This document shows, in pieces, positions 1 through 8,326 of a stretch of 20,660 nt of DNA. A program made the position numbers and the translations under genes. This DNA is from an uncultured Frankiales bacterium (lineage in GTDB: Bacteria; Actinomycetota; Actinomycetes; Mycobacteriales; SCTD01). Positions within the stretch are counted from its first letter, which is position 1; every line of letters begins with the position of its first letter. The DNA lies in assembly GCA_946479905.1 (NCBI GenBank), contig CAMLIA010000059.1, positions 1 to 20,660 on the forward strand, read 5' to 3'. The notes below the pieces were generated by a model. The model was not told the DNA's origin. It searched no databases and saw only the letters and a program-made list of their open reading frames with translations.

Positions 1-327
1 GGCGGTTCGCCGACAGGTCCGAGGCCGGCCGGCTGCTGGCCGAGGCGCTGCTCCCTCGTCGCGATCGGCTCCACCGACGCGCCCGACAAGGTCCTGCGCT
101 GGCAGGACGAGACCGCCCTGCGGTCCGTCTACCTGCGCGGCGGGACGATCACCGGGGCGCAGCTGGCCGGCGACATCAGTGCGGTCGGGGTCTACCGGTC
201 ACTCATGCTCCGGCGGGAGGACGTGTCCCGGTTCGGACGTCGGCTCGTCGAGCCGGGGTTCGGCTTCGGCGACGTGATGTGGCAGGCGCTGCGGCCCGGC
301 CGGCAGCCGGCCCTCAGCTCGCGCTGA
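1..327 (+). CDS. C-terminal fragment of an FAD/NAD(P)-type oxidoreductase (5' truncated)
   Basis: Frame 1 is open from the left edge to a TGA at 325-327. From about base 55 it reads as credible protein: LVAIGSTDAPDKVLRWQDE, then a segment with RGG-x-I-x-GAQLAGD and AVGVYRSLMLR, ending in an FGFGD-containing tail. The pattern of a self-description strand (RGG-x-I-x-G-A-x-L-x-GD) followed by a helix resembles the C-terminal domain of pyridine-nucleotide-disulphide/ferredoxin-reductase-type flavoproteins, so this is probably the last 90 residues of such an enzyme. The first 18 codons in this frame are not credible protein, and the same bases encode a different family in frame 3. No FAD or NAD Rossmann motif lies inside the window. 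The exact family is uncertain. Confidence 0.45.
   Translation, partial: GGSPTGPRPAGCWPRRCSLVAIGSTDAPDKVLRWQDETALRSVYLRGGTITGAQLAGDISAVGVYRSLMLRREDVSRFGRRLVEPGFGFGDVMWQALRPGRQPALSSR
3..62 (+). pseudogene. phosphoribosyltransferase-like N-terminal fragment at window edge
   Basis: Read in the third forward frame, the first 60 or so bases give RFADRSEAGRLLAEALLP. This closely resembles the conserved start of the phosphoribosyltransferase family whose proteins begin with an F-x-DR-x-x-AGR-x-LA pattern. After about position 62 the same frame stays open but turns into arginine/alanine-rich sequence typical of a shadow frame. Recognisable protein continues instead in frame 1 as a different family. 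Either a rearrangement or a sequence/assembly join at the contig edge could cause this. The family assignment rests on one short motif. Confidence 0.4.
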
Positions 328-407
328 GGCGGTCAGGATCGAAGAAGCGCGCGCCCCGCTCCCGCCCGTACGGTCACGGCGACCGAACGACAGGAAGCGA
401 GGCACAC

Positions 408-644
408 ATGAAGACCATGACCTGCAGGCAGCTCGGCGGCCCGTGCGACCACCTGCTCACCGGTGGCACGGCGGACGAGGTCATCAAGGCGCAGGACCGG
501 CACCTCAAGGAGGTCGTCGCTGCGGGCGACGCGACCCACGAGGACGCGCTGAAGGAGATGAAGGGCCGTTGGCGGCGGCCGATCTCGGGCATGGGCTGGT
601 ACAAGCAGGTGAAGCGCGACTTCGCGTCCCTCACCTCGAGCTGA
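408..644 (+). CDS. DUF1059 family small protein
   Basis: This 78-residue protein starts MKTMTCRQLGG and carries the CRQLGG-x-CD motif (Cys6, Cys13) that typifies DUF1059. A middle helix with H-x-x-AL-x-EM and a C-terminal W-x-x-x-K-x-x-F pattern also match the family. Length and domain order are normal. The ATG at 408 is preferred over in-frame upstream starts because a good ribosome-binding site, AGGAAG at 392-397, lies ten bases before it and homology begins exactly at the Met. The two cysteines could bind metal, but no function is established for the family. The gene converges on the UbiB-like kinase gene with only three bases between stop codons. Confidence 0.85.
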   Translation: MKTMTCRQLGGPCDHLLTGGTADEVIKAQDRHLKEVVAAGDATHEDALKEMKGRWRRPISGMGWYKQVKRDFASLTSS

Positions 645-647
645 CCC

Positions 648-2333
<1,686 letters not shown>

Positions 2334-2365
2334 GCGCGCAACCCGGCCTCTGGCAGGCTGGGCGG

Positions 2366-2767
2366 GTGCCCCTGCCTGATCTCGACAGCCGCGAACGGAT
2401 CGACCTGCTGCTGCAGGCGTTCTACGACCGCGCGCTCGACGACGAGCTGCTGGGACCGGTCTTCCGCGCCGCCGAGATGGACCTGGTCACCCACCTCCCC
2501 CGGATCGCCGCCTTCTGGGAGCGGACCCTGCTCGGCACCGGGGACTACCACGGCCGCCCGATGCAGGTGCACCAGCACCTCATGCAGACCGCAGGCCTGG
2601 CCGAGCGGCACTTCACCCGCTGGCTGGAGCTCTGGCACGCCACCCTCGCGGAGCAGGTCGCGGGTCCGCGGGCAGAGCGGGCGGCGGAGGACGCCGTCCG
2701 GATGGCGCGGGCGATGCTGCGGGCTCAGGTCAGCAGCAGGGGCGAGTCACTGCCCTTCCTCAGGTAG
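2366..2767 (+). CDS. group III truncated haemoglobin
   Basis: A 133-residue globin of the truncated (2/2) group III type, cytosolic and probably handling O2, NO or redox chemistry. Family signatures are the B-helix FYDRAL with Tyr20 at the B10-like position, HLPRIAAFW (His43, Trp51), the LLGTGDYHGRPM loop, and HFTRWLELW, whose His82 is the likely proximal haem ligand, followed by Trp86 at the G8-like position. The GTG start at 2366 has no clear Shine-Dalgarno sequence. CAGGCT sits six bases upstream, a weaker version of the leaderless layout seen at other genes here. The last 43 bases overlap the convergent receiver-domain gene. Physiological substrate unknown. Confidence 0.88.
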   Translation: MPLPDLDSRERIDLLLQAFYDRALDDELLGPVFRAAEMDLVTHLPRIAAFWERTLLGTGDYHGRPMQVHQHLMQTAGLAERHFTRWLELWHATLAEQVAGPRAERAAEDAVRMARAMLRAQVSSRGESLPFLR

Positions 2768-3405
2768 TCCGCGACGCGCTCCGCGAGGACTGCTGGGGGC
2801 ACCCGCCGGTGGAACACGGCGTCGGCACCCGCGTCGAGCACCGCCGGCACGGCCTTGTCGTCCTCGACCTGCGCGGCGATCACGGCCCTCGGGACGAAGA
2901 CCCGCGCCTGCCGCACCAGCTCGACACCGGGCACGGACGGAAGCCGCTCGTCCACCACCAGGAGGTCGGGCTGCTCGACGATCGCGGTCCCGAGCCCGTC
3001 CGCGCCGTCATCGAGACCGTCGAGGACGGTGATGCCCTCGCCCGCGAGCCCGACGGTGAGCTTGTTGCGCAGCCACTCGCTCCGGTGGACCAGCAGGGCG
3101 CGTGGCGGGAGCGGCCCGAGCTGCTCACGGGCCGCGCGGTCGGCACGACCGAGGACGGCGCTGTGCGCCCGCTGGAGCGCCTCGATGCGCCGGTTGGCGT
3201 CCAGCCGCATCTCCCGGGTCGCGCCGGCCGCGAGCTGCTCGGCGGCCAGCCGGTCCCGCCGCGCCCGGTGCCAGGCCTGCAGGCCGTCCAGCTGGTCCTG
3301 GAGCAGCTCGAGCTCCGTGCGCAGCGTTGCGCTCTTCCTCACCCATCGCTCCCGTCGCCGGGGGTGCTTGGTCGGACGGTATGTCGGCTCTGCCGGTTCC
3401 GTCAC
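2725..3405 (-). CDS. coiled-coil protein with degenerate response-regulator receiver domain
   Basis: A 226-residue protein in two parts. Residues 1-95 are basic at the front and then heptad-like and charged (LRTELELLQDQLDGLQ and onward), predicting a coiled coil. Residues about 102-216 resemble a CheY-like receiver: the beta-3 strand DLLVVDERLPSVPGVEL places a phospho-acceptor Asp at 152, and the end ADAVFHRRVPPAVLAERVADYL matches the beta-5/alpha-5 region. The acidic pair after beta-1 is replaced (LLVHRSEW), the usual Thr/Ser after beta-4 is Ala (VIAAQ), and the expected beta-5 Lys is not evident. There is no DNA-binding output domain and no partner kinase beside it. It may be a phosphorylation-independent interaction module. 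GTG start; 81 bases separate it from the upstream gene. Confidence 0.75.
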   Translation of the reverse strand: MTEPAEPTYRPTKHPRRRERWVRKSATLRTELELLQDQLDGLQAWHRARRDRLAAEQLAAGATREMRLDANRRIEALQRAHSAVLGRADRAAREQLGPLPPRALLVHRSEWLRNKLTVGLAGEGITVLDGLDDGADGLGTAIVEQPDLLVVDERLPSVPGVELVRQARVFVPRAVIAAQVEDDKAVPAVLDAGADAVFHRRVPPAVLAERVADYLRKGSDSPLLLT

Positions 3406-3486
3406 GCTCTGAGGGGCTGCCCGTCAGGCCACAAGGACCTACCCCGTGAGCGCGTGCCGAGGGGAAGGGTGCTTGCGGTACGGCAG

Positions 3487-5067
3487 TTACCCGTCGGCGA
3501 CCGCTCGCTCGGTCAGCCGGCGCGCGATGACCTTCAGGGCGAGCACCTCGTCGGCGCCCTCGAACACCGACAGCACGCGTGCGTCGACGAAGTAGCGACT
3601 GACCGGGAACTCCTCGGCGTACCCCATGCCACCGTGGATCTGCAGCGCCTCCCTGGTCACCCACTCGGCGGCGCGGCACACGTAGGCCTTGACGAGCGAG
3701 GCCTCCATCGAGCCCTCGCCCTTCGCCATCAGCCGCGCGACGGAGTAGCTGAACTGCCGGGCCACCTGGATGACCGCCGCCATCCGGGTGAGCTTCACCC
3801 GGGTCAGCTGGTAGTCGCCGATCGGGTGACCGAAGACCACGCGCTGGGCCGCGTAGTCGGCGGCCGCCTCGTACGCCGCCTGCATGACGCCCACGGCCCG
3901 CGCGGCCGTCTGCAGCCGGCCGTTCTCGAACCCCGCCATCTGCAGGTAGAAGCCCTGACCGAGACCCTCAGGGCCACCGATGAGGTTGGCGGCGGGGACC
4001 CGCCAGCGCTCGAAGGACAGCTCGTAGCTGTGCATCCCGCGGTAGCCCAAGGTGTCGATGGGCCGCCCTACCAGCCGGCCGCCGCCCTCCTGCGTCAGCT
4101 CGAAGCCGTGGCCGTCACCGCGCTCCTTCGGCACGACGAACAGCGACAGGCCGCGGTGTCCCTTGCTGCGGTCCGGGTCGGTGCGGGCCAGCAGCATGAG
4201 GACATCGGCTCGGGCGGCGAAGGTGCACCAGGTCTTCACGCCGTTGACCACGTAGTCGTCGCCGTCGGGCAGCGCCGTGACCTTGACGCCGGCGACGTCG
4301 GAGCCGAAGTCGGGCTCGGTGACCGCGACGGCCGCCATGATCTCGCCGGTGGCCAGCTGCGGCAGCCAGTGCTTCTTCTGCTCCTCGGTGCCGCCCTTGA
4401 CCAGCGCGCGGGACAGGATCTCGGGCCGTGTGATGAGGGAGCCGCCCACGCCGAGGCTGCCGCGGGACAGCTCCTCGGTGGCCACGACCATCGACAGGTA
4501 CTCGTTGTCCCCGCCCATCGCCCAGCCGCCGTAGGCCTCGGGCACGGACAGCCCGAACGCCCCGAGCTCCGCGATGCCTCGGATGATGTCGTCGGGGATG
4601 TCGTCGTTGCTGCGGTGGATCCGCTCGGCGACGGGCCGGACCTTCTCCTCGGCGAACCGCCGGAACGCCTGCCGGACCGCCGTCATGTCGTCGTCGAGGT
4701 GGAGCTCGCCCTGCTGCCCGGCCAGGCCGGCGAGGAACGCGGGGTCCCGCCAGCCGGCGGTGGCCGCGAGCGCGGTCGCGAGCGCCCCGGGCTCCACTCC
4801 CCACGCGGCCTCCCGACCGAGCAGCCGGGTCGCCACGTCGTGCACGGCGTCTGCCACGAAGACCGACGCGAGCGCGGCCTCGGTGTCACCGTGGTCCGCG
4901 TACTCGACGGCGGCGGCGGCGCACTCCACGGCGGCAGCGGCGTGCGCCAGGTCGTAGGCGACCTGCTGGTGGGCGTCGGGGCCGCCTGCACCGGCCAGCG
5001 TGCGGGCGCAGGCCTGCACCACCCGGCGGGCGTCGTCGATGGCGCGCGTTGCTGCGTCTCGGTCCAT
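3487..5067 (-). CDS. acyl-CoA dehydrogenase with N-terminal extension, probably methylsuccinyl-CoA dehydrogenase type
   Basis: A 526-residue FAD-dependent acyl-CoA dehydrogenase. The ACAD core starts near residue 125 and shows the FAD/substrate segment VAVTEPDFGSDVAG (247-260), the IHGGMGYAEEFPVSR block (477-491), and the catalytic base Glu503 in SVFEGADE. The family usually has 380-400 residues; this one carries about 120 extra N-terminal helical, Ala-rich residues. That extension, plus the C-terminal VFEGADE...LKVIARRL wording, resembles (2S)-methylsuccinyl-CoA dehydrogenase of the ethylmalonyl-CoA pathway; I infer rather than prove this. No crotonyl-CoA carboxylase/reductase or ethylmalonyl-CoA mutase gene lies in the window. 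The ATG start at 5067 has a TAGTCT box six bases upstream and follows nnrD by 16 bases. Confidence 0.85.
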   Translation of the reverse strand: MDRDAATRAIDDARRVVQACARTLAGAGGPDAHQQVAYDLAHAAAAVECAAAAVEYADHGDTEAALASVFVADAVHDVATRLLGREAAWGVEPGALATALAATAGWRDPAFLAGLAGQQGELHLDDDMTAVRQAFRRFAEEKVRPVAERIHRSNDDIPDDIIRGIAELGAFGLSVPEAYGGWAMGGDNEYLSMVVATEELSRGSLGVGGSLITRPEILSRALVKGGTEEQKKHWLPQLATGEIMAAVAVTEPDFGSDVAGVKVTALPDGDDYVVNGVKTWCTFAARADVLMLLARTDPDRSKGHRGLSLFVVPKERGDGHGFELTQEGGGRLVGRPIDTLGYRGMHSYELSFERWRVPAANLIGGPEGLGQGFYLQMAGFENGRLQTAARAVGVMQAAYEAAADYAAQRVVFGHPIGDYQLTRVKLTRMAAVIQVARQFSYSVARLMAKGEGSMEASLVKAYVCRAAEWVTREALQIHGGMGYAEEFPVSRYFVDARVLSVFEGADEVLALKVIARRLTERAVADG

Positions 5068-5079
5068 GTCGCGAGACTA
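5068..5079 (-). promoter_or_regulatory. predicted leaderless -10 element for the acyl-CoA dehydrogenase gene
   Basis: On the minus strand TAGTCT (5079-5074) is followed by exactly six bases and then the ATG. This is the spacing expected if transcription starts at the A of the start codon. No Shine-Dalgarno sequence lies between. A convincing -35 was not seen. The element sits just past the nnrD stop codon, so the dehydrogenase could be transcribed independently as well as by read-through. Confidence 0.45.
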
Positions 5080-5083
5080 GGGC

Positions 5084-5887
5084 TCAGCGGATCGTGAGGT
5101 CTCCGAGCACCCGGGGCAGCTCGTCGAGCAGCTCTCGCGCGAGCAGCCCGACAGCTCCCTCGGAGCACCGGGCGCCGGCGCGGGCGTGCAGGTACTGGCC
5201 CCAGCAGCCCGCCTGCGTGGGACTGCAGCCACGGGCCAGCAGGCCCCCGACGACACCGGCGAGCACGTCCCCGGAGCCGGAGGTCGCGAGGGCCGGGCTG
5301 CCTGCCTCGTCGCTCCAGAGGGCTCCGTCCGGCGCAGCGACCCAACCCTGCGTGACCACCACCGCACCGCGGGTGCGGGCGACGTGCAGAGCCAGCTCGT
5401 CGTCCTCGCCGTCCCGGCCGGCGAGGCTGCGCAGCTCCTGCAGGTTCGGCGTGAGGACCGTCCGCTCCGGCAGGCCCTCGGGGAGGTCGTGCAGCGCGAC
5501 CGCGTCGACGACGAGTGCCGCCTCCCGGGCAGCCGTGGCGACGCAGGCCGCGAGCTCACCCGTCTCGAAGATGCCCGGACCGACGACGTAGGCGTCGTCC
5601 CCCGGCTCCACCGCGCACCTCAGCAGCTCACCGCCGACCGACGGGTGACCGTCGACCCGGGCCTCCGGCACCGCCACCGCGAGAGCCACCGCGGTCTCGG
5701 CCACCGTGGTCATGCGTAGCTTGCCCGCGCCCACGCGCAGGGCGCCCGTTCCGGCCAGCAGCAGGGCACCCGGCGTCGACGCGGCGCCGCCGACGACGTG
5801 GACCGTGCCGCGGCTCGCCTTGTCGTGGGCAGCCGGCAACGGCCAGTCGCGCAGCAGGTCGGCCGTGACGCGCTCAGCGGGGCGCAT
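5084..5887 (-). CDS. nnrD: stand-alone ADP/ATP-dependent (S)-NAD(P)H-hydrate dehydratase (NnrD/CARKD fold)
   Basis: A 267-residue protein of the ribokinase-like NnrD family, which repairs damaged hydrated NAD(P)H using ADP or ATP. Visible features are the N-terminal KASRGTVHVVGG (23-34), GALLLAGTGALRVGAGKLRM, the VVGPGI segment (101-106), TPNLQELRSL (146-155) and the nucleotide/anion-hole motif SGSGDVLAGVVGG (203-215) with catalytic Asp207. Many bacterial homologues carry a fused NnrE epimerase domain; it is absent here. The family TPHxGE is TPNLQE here, and the usual lysine of the VLKG strand reads VVTQG, so activity should not be assumed. The start overlaps the end of the histidine phosphatase gene by 14 bases, arguing for co-translation. 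Confidence 0.8.
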   Translation of the reverse strand: MRPAERVTADLLRDWPLPAAHDKASRGTVHVVGGAASTPGALLLAGTGALRVGAGKLRMTTVAETAVALAVAVPEARVDGHPSVGGELLRCAVEPGDDAYVVGPGIFETGELAACVATAAREAALVVDAVALHDLPEGLPERTVLTPNLQELRSLAGRDGEDDELALHVARTRGAVVVTQGWVAAPDGALWSDEAGSPALATSGSGDVLAGVVGGLLARGCSPTQAGCWGQYLHARAGARCSEGAVGLLARELLDELPRVLGDLTIR

Positions 5888-6602
5888 GCGCCACGTCCGG
5901 CTCCGCCGTCACGGGCGCTGTCGACTCCTCGACGTGGCTGACGTCGTTGTAGTCGGCGAGCTGGAGCTCACCACGGTGCTTCACGAAGGTGGTGATCGCG
6001 CAGTTCCCGACGTCGCCCTGCCGGTCGACCTCGAGCACCTCGTCCTCGGTCATCGCCTCGAGCACGTACCGGAAGAGCAGCACCACGACCTGGTGAGCCA
6101 CCACGACGACCCGCTGGTCGACGCAGTCGGTGCGCAGGTCGCCGATGACGGAGCGGACGCGCAGCAGCGCATCGGTCCAGGACTCCCCACCCGGAGGGCG
6201 GTGGTAGAACTTGCCGACCGCGCGGCGGCGCTCGGCCTCGTCCGGCCACAGCTCGAGGATCCCCTTGCGGGTCAGGCCGTCCAGCACGCCGAACTCGCGC
6301 TCGCGGAGCCGCTCGTCGACGACCACAGGGGCGTCCAGGCCGGCTGTCTCCAGGGCGAGGCACGCCGTCTGCCGGGCACGCAGGTAGGGCGACACCCAGA
6401 CCGCGTCCGGCTTCAGCTCCGCCAGCCGTCGCCCCAGCGCGACGGATTGATCCCTCCCTCGCTCGGAGAGCGGCACGTCCACGTCGCGACTGTCCAGCGC
6501 GATCCGCGCCAGCCCGTCGGCCTCGGCGCGGTCACGGGCGACGTTCCCCGCGCTCTCGCCGTGGCGCACCACCCAGAGCTGAGAAGGCCATCGAGCTTCC
6601 AC
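5874..6602 (-). CDS. histidine phosphatase superfamily protein (phosphoglycerate-mutase-like)
   Basis: A 242-residue cytosolic member of the histidine phosphatase superfamily. The catalytic RHGE is at 13-16 (phosphohistidine His14), SPYLRARQTA (71-80) supplies a phosphate-pocket arginine, LREREFG (99-105) supplies the acid, and VVVVAHQ (165-171) gives the second histidine, His170. The C-terminal 30 residues (after about 212) are polar and low in complexity, probably a disordered tail. The start is GTG at 6600-6602. It lies 37 bases after the diiron-enzyme gene and overlaps nnrD by 14 bases. Whether it acts on sugar phosphates, nucleotides or proteins cannot be read from the sequence. Confidence 0.85.
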   Translation of the reverse strand: MEARWPSQLWVVRHGESAGNVARDRAEADGLARIALDSRDVDVPLSERGRDQSVALGRRLAELKPDAVWVSPYLRARQTACLALETAGLDAPVVVDERLREREFGVLDGLTRKGILELWPDEAERRRAVGKFYHRPPGGESWTDALLRVRSVIGDLRTDCVDQRVVVVAHQVVVLLFRYVLEAMTEDEVLEVDRQGDVGNCAITTFVKHRGELQLADYNDVSHVEESTAPVTAEPDVAHAPR

Positions 6603-6639
6603 ACGCCTCGGATGCCCGAACGCGGTGCGGGCAAACGGA

Positions 6640-7584
6640 TCAGGCCGCGGCGGTGCGCTCCCGGACGAGCAGCTCCTCGGCCGCGGCGAAGAACCGAGAG
6701 CTGAGGACGAGCCGCCACCAGGCGCCGCGAAGGATCCGCAGCCGCCAGCTCGGGTCGGCGGCGACGAGCGGAGCGATCGCCTTCTCGACCCAGTCCTTGC
6801 CGTGCCGCGGGTCGACGTCGGCGTGCTCGGTGTAGAAGTCGTAGGCGGCTGCCGGCGCTCCCAGGCGGTCGAACCCCTGGACCACCTTCCGGCAGCGCGG
6901 GCCGGCCTGCAGCTCGATCATGCCGAGCGCGCCGACCATCTCGGGCTGCAGCCAGCGGTTGGTCGCGAGCAACCCGCCGAGCGCGGTGCGCTCGAGCGCC
7001 TCCACCGGCATCTCGGCCCGCTCCAGGCGCGGCATGTCGATCGCGGCGACCAGCTGGTCGTGCAGCGCGGTGTGCACGCGGTCCGGCGTGCCGTTCCCCA
7101 TCTCGTCCCAGTAGTTCTGGGCGAGCTCGAGCTTCGCGGAGCCACCCAGCCCGACCTGGCAGGACGCGACCAGGTCGTCGAAGCCGGCGTCGGGGCCGCC
7201 CTCCATGGCGAGGAACTGCACCAGCTCGTCCCAGTCGGCGTGGTCGGCGATCCAGTCGTACGCCGGGGGCAGCCGGTCGATGACGGCCATCCCCCGGATC
7301 GCGGTGACGACGTCGCTCTCGGAGGCGAACTCCTCGGGGACTTCGGGCAGTTCCGCGAGCCACTGCGCCTCGAGGCGCTGCTTCAGGGCGGCGACCGCAG
7401 GGTGGTGCTGGAAGCGCACCCTGTCTCCCAGCGCGGACAGCGGAGCGGTGTGCAGGTCGTACACCTGCTGCAGGACGTCGACCCGGTCGCGGCGGTCCTG
7501 CGGCGTGGCGGTCGCGAACCCGTCCAGGCGGCCGCTGACGAGCCCTTCGGCGAGCGCCGGGGCAAGGGCGATCGGCAGTGTCAT
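6640..7584 (-). CDS. haem-oxygenase-like diiron oxidase/oxygenase (iron-containing redox enzyme family)
   Basis: A 314-residue, mostly helical protein matching the iron-containing redox enzyme family (haem-oxygenase-like diiron oxidases, HDO; same fold as TenA, UndA and SznF). Candidate iron ligands are Glu128 in FLAMEGGPD, Glu161 in YWDEMGNG, His171/His175 in VHTALHD, Glu224 in GMIELQAG, and the DFYTEHADVDPRHGKDW block with His254, Asp258 and His261, a pattern typical of the last core helix. HDO enzymes use O2 for N-oxygenation, C-C or C-N cleavage; the substrate here is unknown. ATG start at 7584. It lies 33 bases after the second PRC-barrel gene and on the same strand as the NRAMP-like transporter, suggesting a metal-related cluster (inference). 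Confidence 0.8.
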   Translation of the reverse strand: MTLPIALAPALAEGLVSGRLDGFATATPQDRRDRVDVLQQVYDLHTAPLSALGDRVRFQHHPAVAALKQRLEAQWLAELPEVPEEFASESDVVTAIRGMAVIDRLPPAYDWIADHADWDELVQFLAMEGGPDAGFDDLVASCQVGLGGSAKLELAQNYWDEMGNGTPDRVHTALHDQLVAAIDMPRLERAEMPVEALERTALGGLLATNRWLQPEMVGALGMIELQAGPRCRKVVQGFDRLGAPAAAYDFYTEHADVDPRHGKDWVEKAIAPLVAADPSWRLRILRGAWWRLVLSSRFFAAAEELLVRERTAAA

Positions 7585-7589
7585 GGACT

Positions 7590-7602
7590 GGGGGCTACCC
7601 CC
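7590..7602. other. GC hairpin GGGGG-cta-CCCCC just upstream of the diiron-enzyme start
   Basis: Five perfect G:C pairs flank a three-base loop in the 33-base gap between the second PRC-barrel stop codon and the ATG at 7584. The minus-strand copy begins about five bases from the start codon and could hide or contain the ribosome-binding G-rich tract. A 5-bp stem with no following T-run is not a convincing intrinsic terminator. Confidence 0.3.
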
Positions 7603-7617
7603 CGACAGTCGTGTTAC

Positions 7618-7947
7618 TCAGGCGATGGCCGGGACGGTGGGCAGCGTTTCACGCCGGCTGCGCACCTCGCCCGGCGTGAGCTCCGCGTCCTCCCAGGGCA
7701 GGAAGCGGGTGTCCCGTGTGAGCCAGCTCACGACGTGGGCCACCAGCCACGGACCCTGGGCGTCGTAGCGGTCGTAGCCGAGCCGGGCTGCGAGCCGGCG
7801 TCGCCCGACTACGAGGCCCTGGACGCGCAGCGCGGCGTAGCCGCCGAGGAGCGGCCCGTCCTGCACGAGCCGCACGTCGAGCACGAGGCCCAGCGACGTC
7901 CCGTCCGGCGCCGTGACCGGCAGCCCGAGCAGCTCACTGCCGCGCAT
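7618..7947 (-). CDS. small PRC-barrel domain protein (second copy)
   Basis: A 109-residue protein whose first 60 residues fit a PRC-barrel beta domain: SELLGLPVTAPDGTSLGLVLDVRL, then alternating hydrophobic strands (YAALRVQGLVVGRRR). PRC-barrel domains bind partners or small ligands in RNA processing, photosynthetic reaction centres and membrane transport contexts. The C-terminal half (LGYDRYDAQGPWLVAHVVSWL onward) is unassigned. No signal peptide or membrane segment. The ATG at 7947 lies within the end of the preceding PRC-barrel gene (14-base overlap), so the two are probably translationally coupled and may act as a hetero-oligomer. The fold call rests on the start pattern and is moderate. 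Confidence 0.65.
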   Translation of the reverse strand: MRGSELLGLPVTAPDGTSLGLVLDVRLVQDGPLLGGYAALRVQGLVVGRRRLAARLGYDRYDAQGPWLVAHVVSWLTRDTRFLPWEDAELTPGEVRSRRETLPTVPAIA

Positions 7948-8326
7948 CGCGCGCTCCCGGGATCCGGCCGATCAGGTACTCGCGGGCCCGGTCCTCGTTC
8001 TCGTGCACCCCGAGCTCCGCGCGGCTGCGCGCCACCTTGATGTGCGAGCCGATGTCGGTGATGAGCTCGGCGCCGATGCGGCCGGCCCGGTCGTCGCTGC
8101 CGCGGGCCAGCGCGTGCGACCAGAAGACCACCCAGCTCCCCAGCAGGCCGCCGAGCCTCGGGCCCAGGGCCTGCGGCCCGGTGAGGAGCGCGACGACGTA
8201 GGGCGGCGACCCGTCGTCGGGGACGAGGAGCTCCACGTCGTCGACGTTGCCGACGGCCCTGCCCTCGGTGTCGAGCACCTGCCTGTCGAGCAGGTGCAGG
8301 GCGAGGTCGCGCACCCGGCCGCTCAC
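7934..8326 (-). CDS. PRC-barrel domain protein coupled to the NRAMP-like transporter
   Basis: A 130-residue protein. I place its start at a GTG (8324-8326) that overlaps the transporter TGA in a GTGA junction. The open frame continues upstream only as a shadow of the transporter gene. The start LLDRQVLDTEGRAVGNVDDVELL (about residues 12-34) fits a PRC-barrel: a strand, D-x-x-G-x-x-x-G turn, then D-x-x-x. A central segment, GLLGSWVVFWSHAL, is hydrophobic and tryptophan-rich and could touch the membrane. The C-terminus is charged. The direct four-base coupling to the transporter suggests a cytosolic accessory or regulatory subunit, though this is inferred from position only. Confidence 0.7.
   Translation of the reverse strand: MSGRVRDLALHLLDRQVLDTEGRAVGNVDDVELLVPDDGSPPYVVALLTGPQALGPRLGGLLGSWVVFWSHALARGSDDRAGRIGAELITDIGSHIKVARSRAELGVHENEDRAREYLIGRIPGARDARQ

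Noticed and set aside
2809..5097. 762-codon plus-strand frame opposite the receiver and acyl-CoA dehydrogenase genes
   Set aside because: Antisense shadow: both minus-strand genes have complete family motifs, and this frame has none.
7590..7602. GGGGG-cta-CCCCC as an intrinsic terminator
   Set aside because: A five-pair stem with a three-base loop and no T-run, placed just before a start codon, is not a standard terminator.
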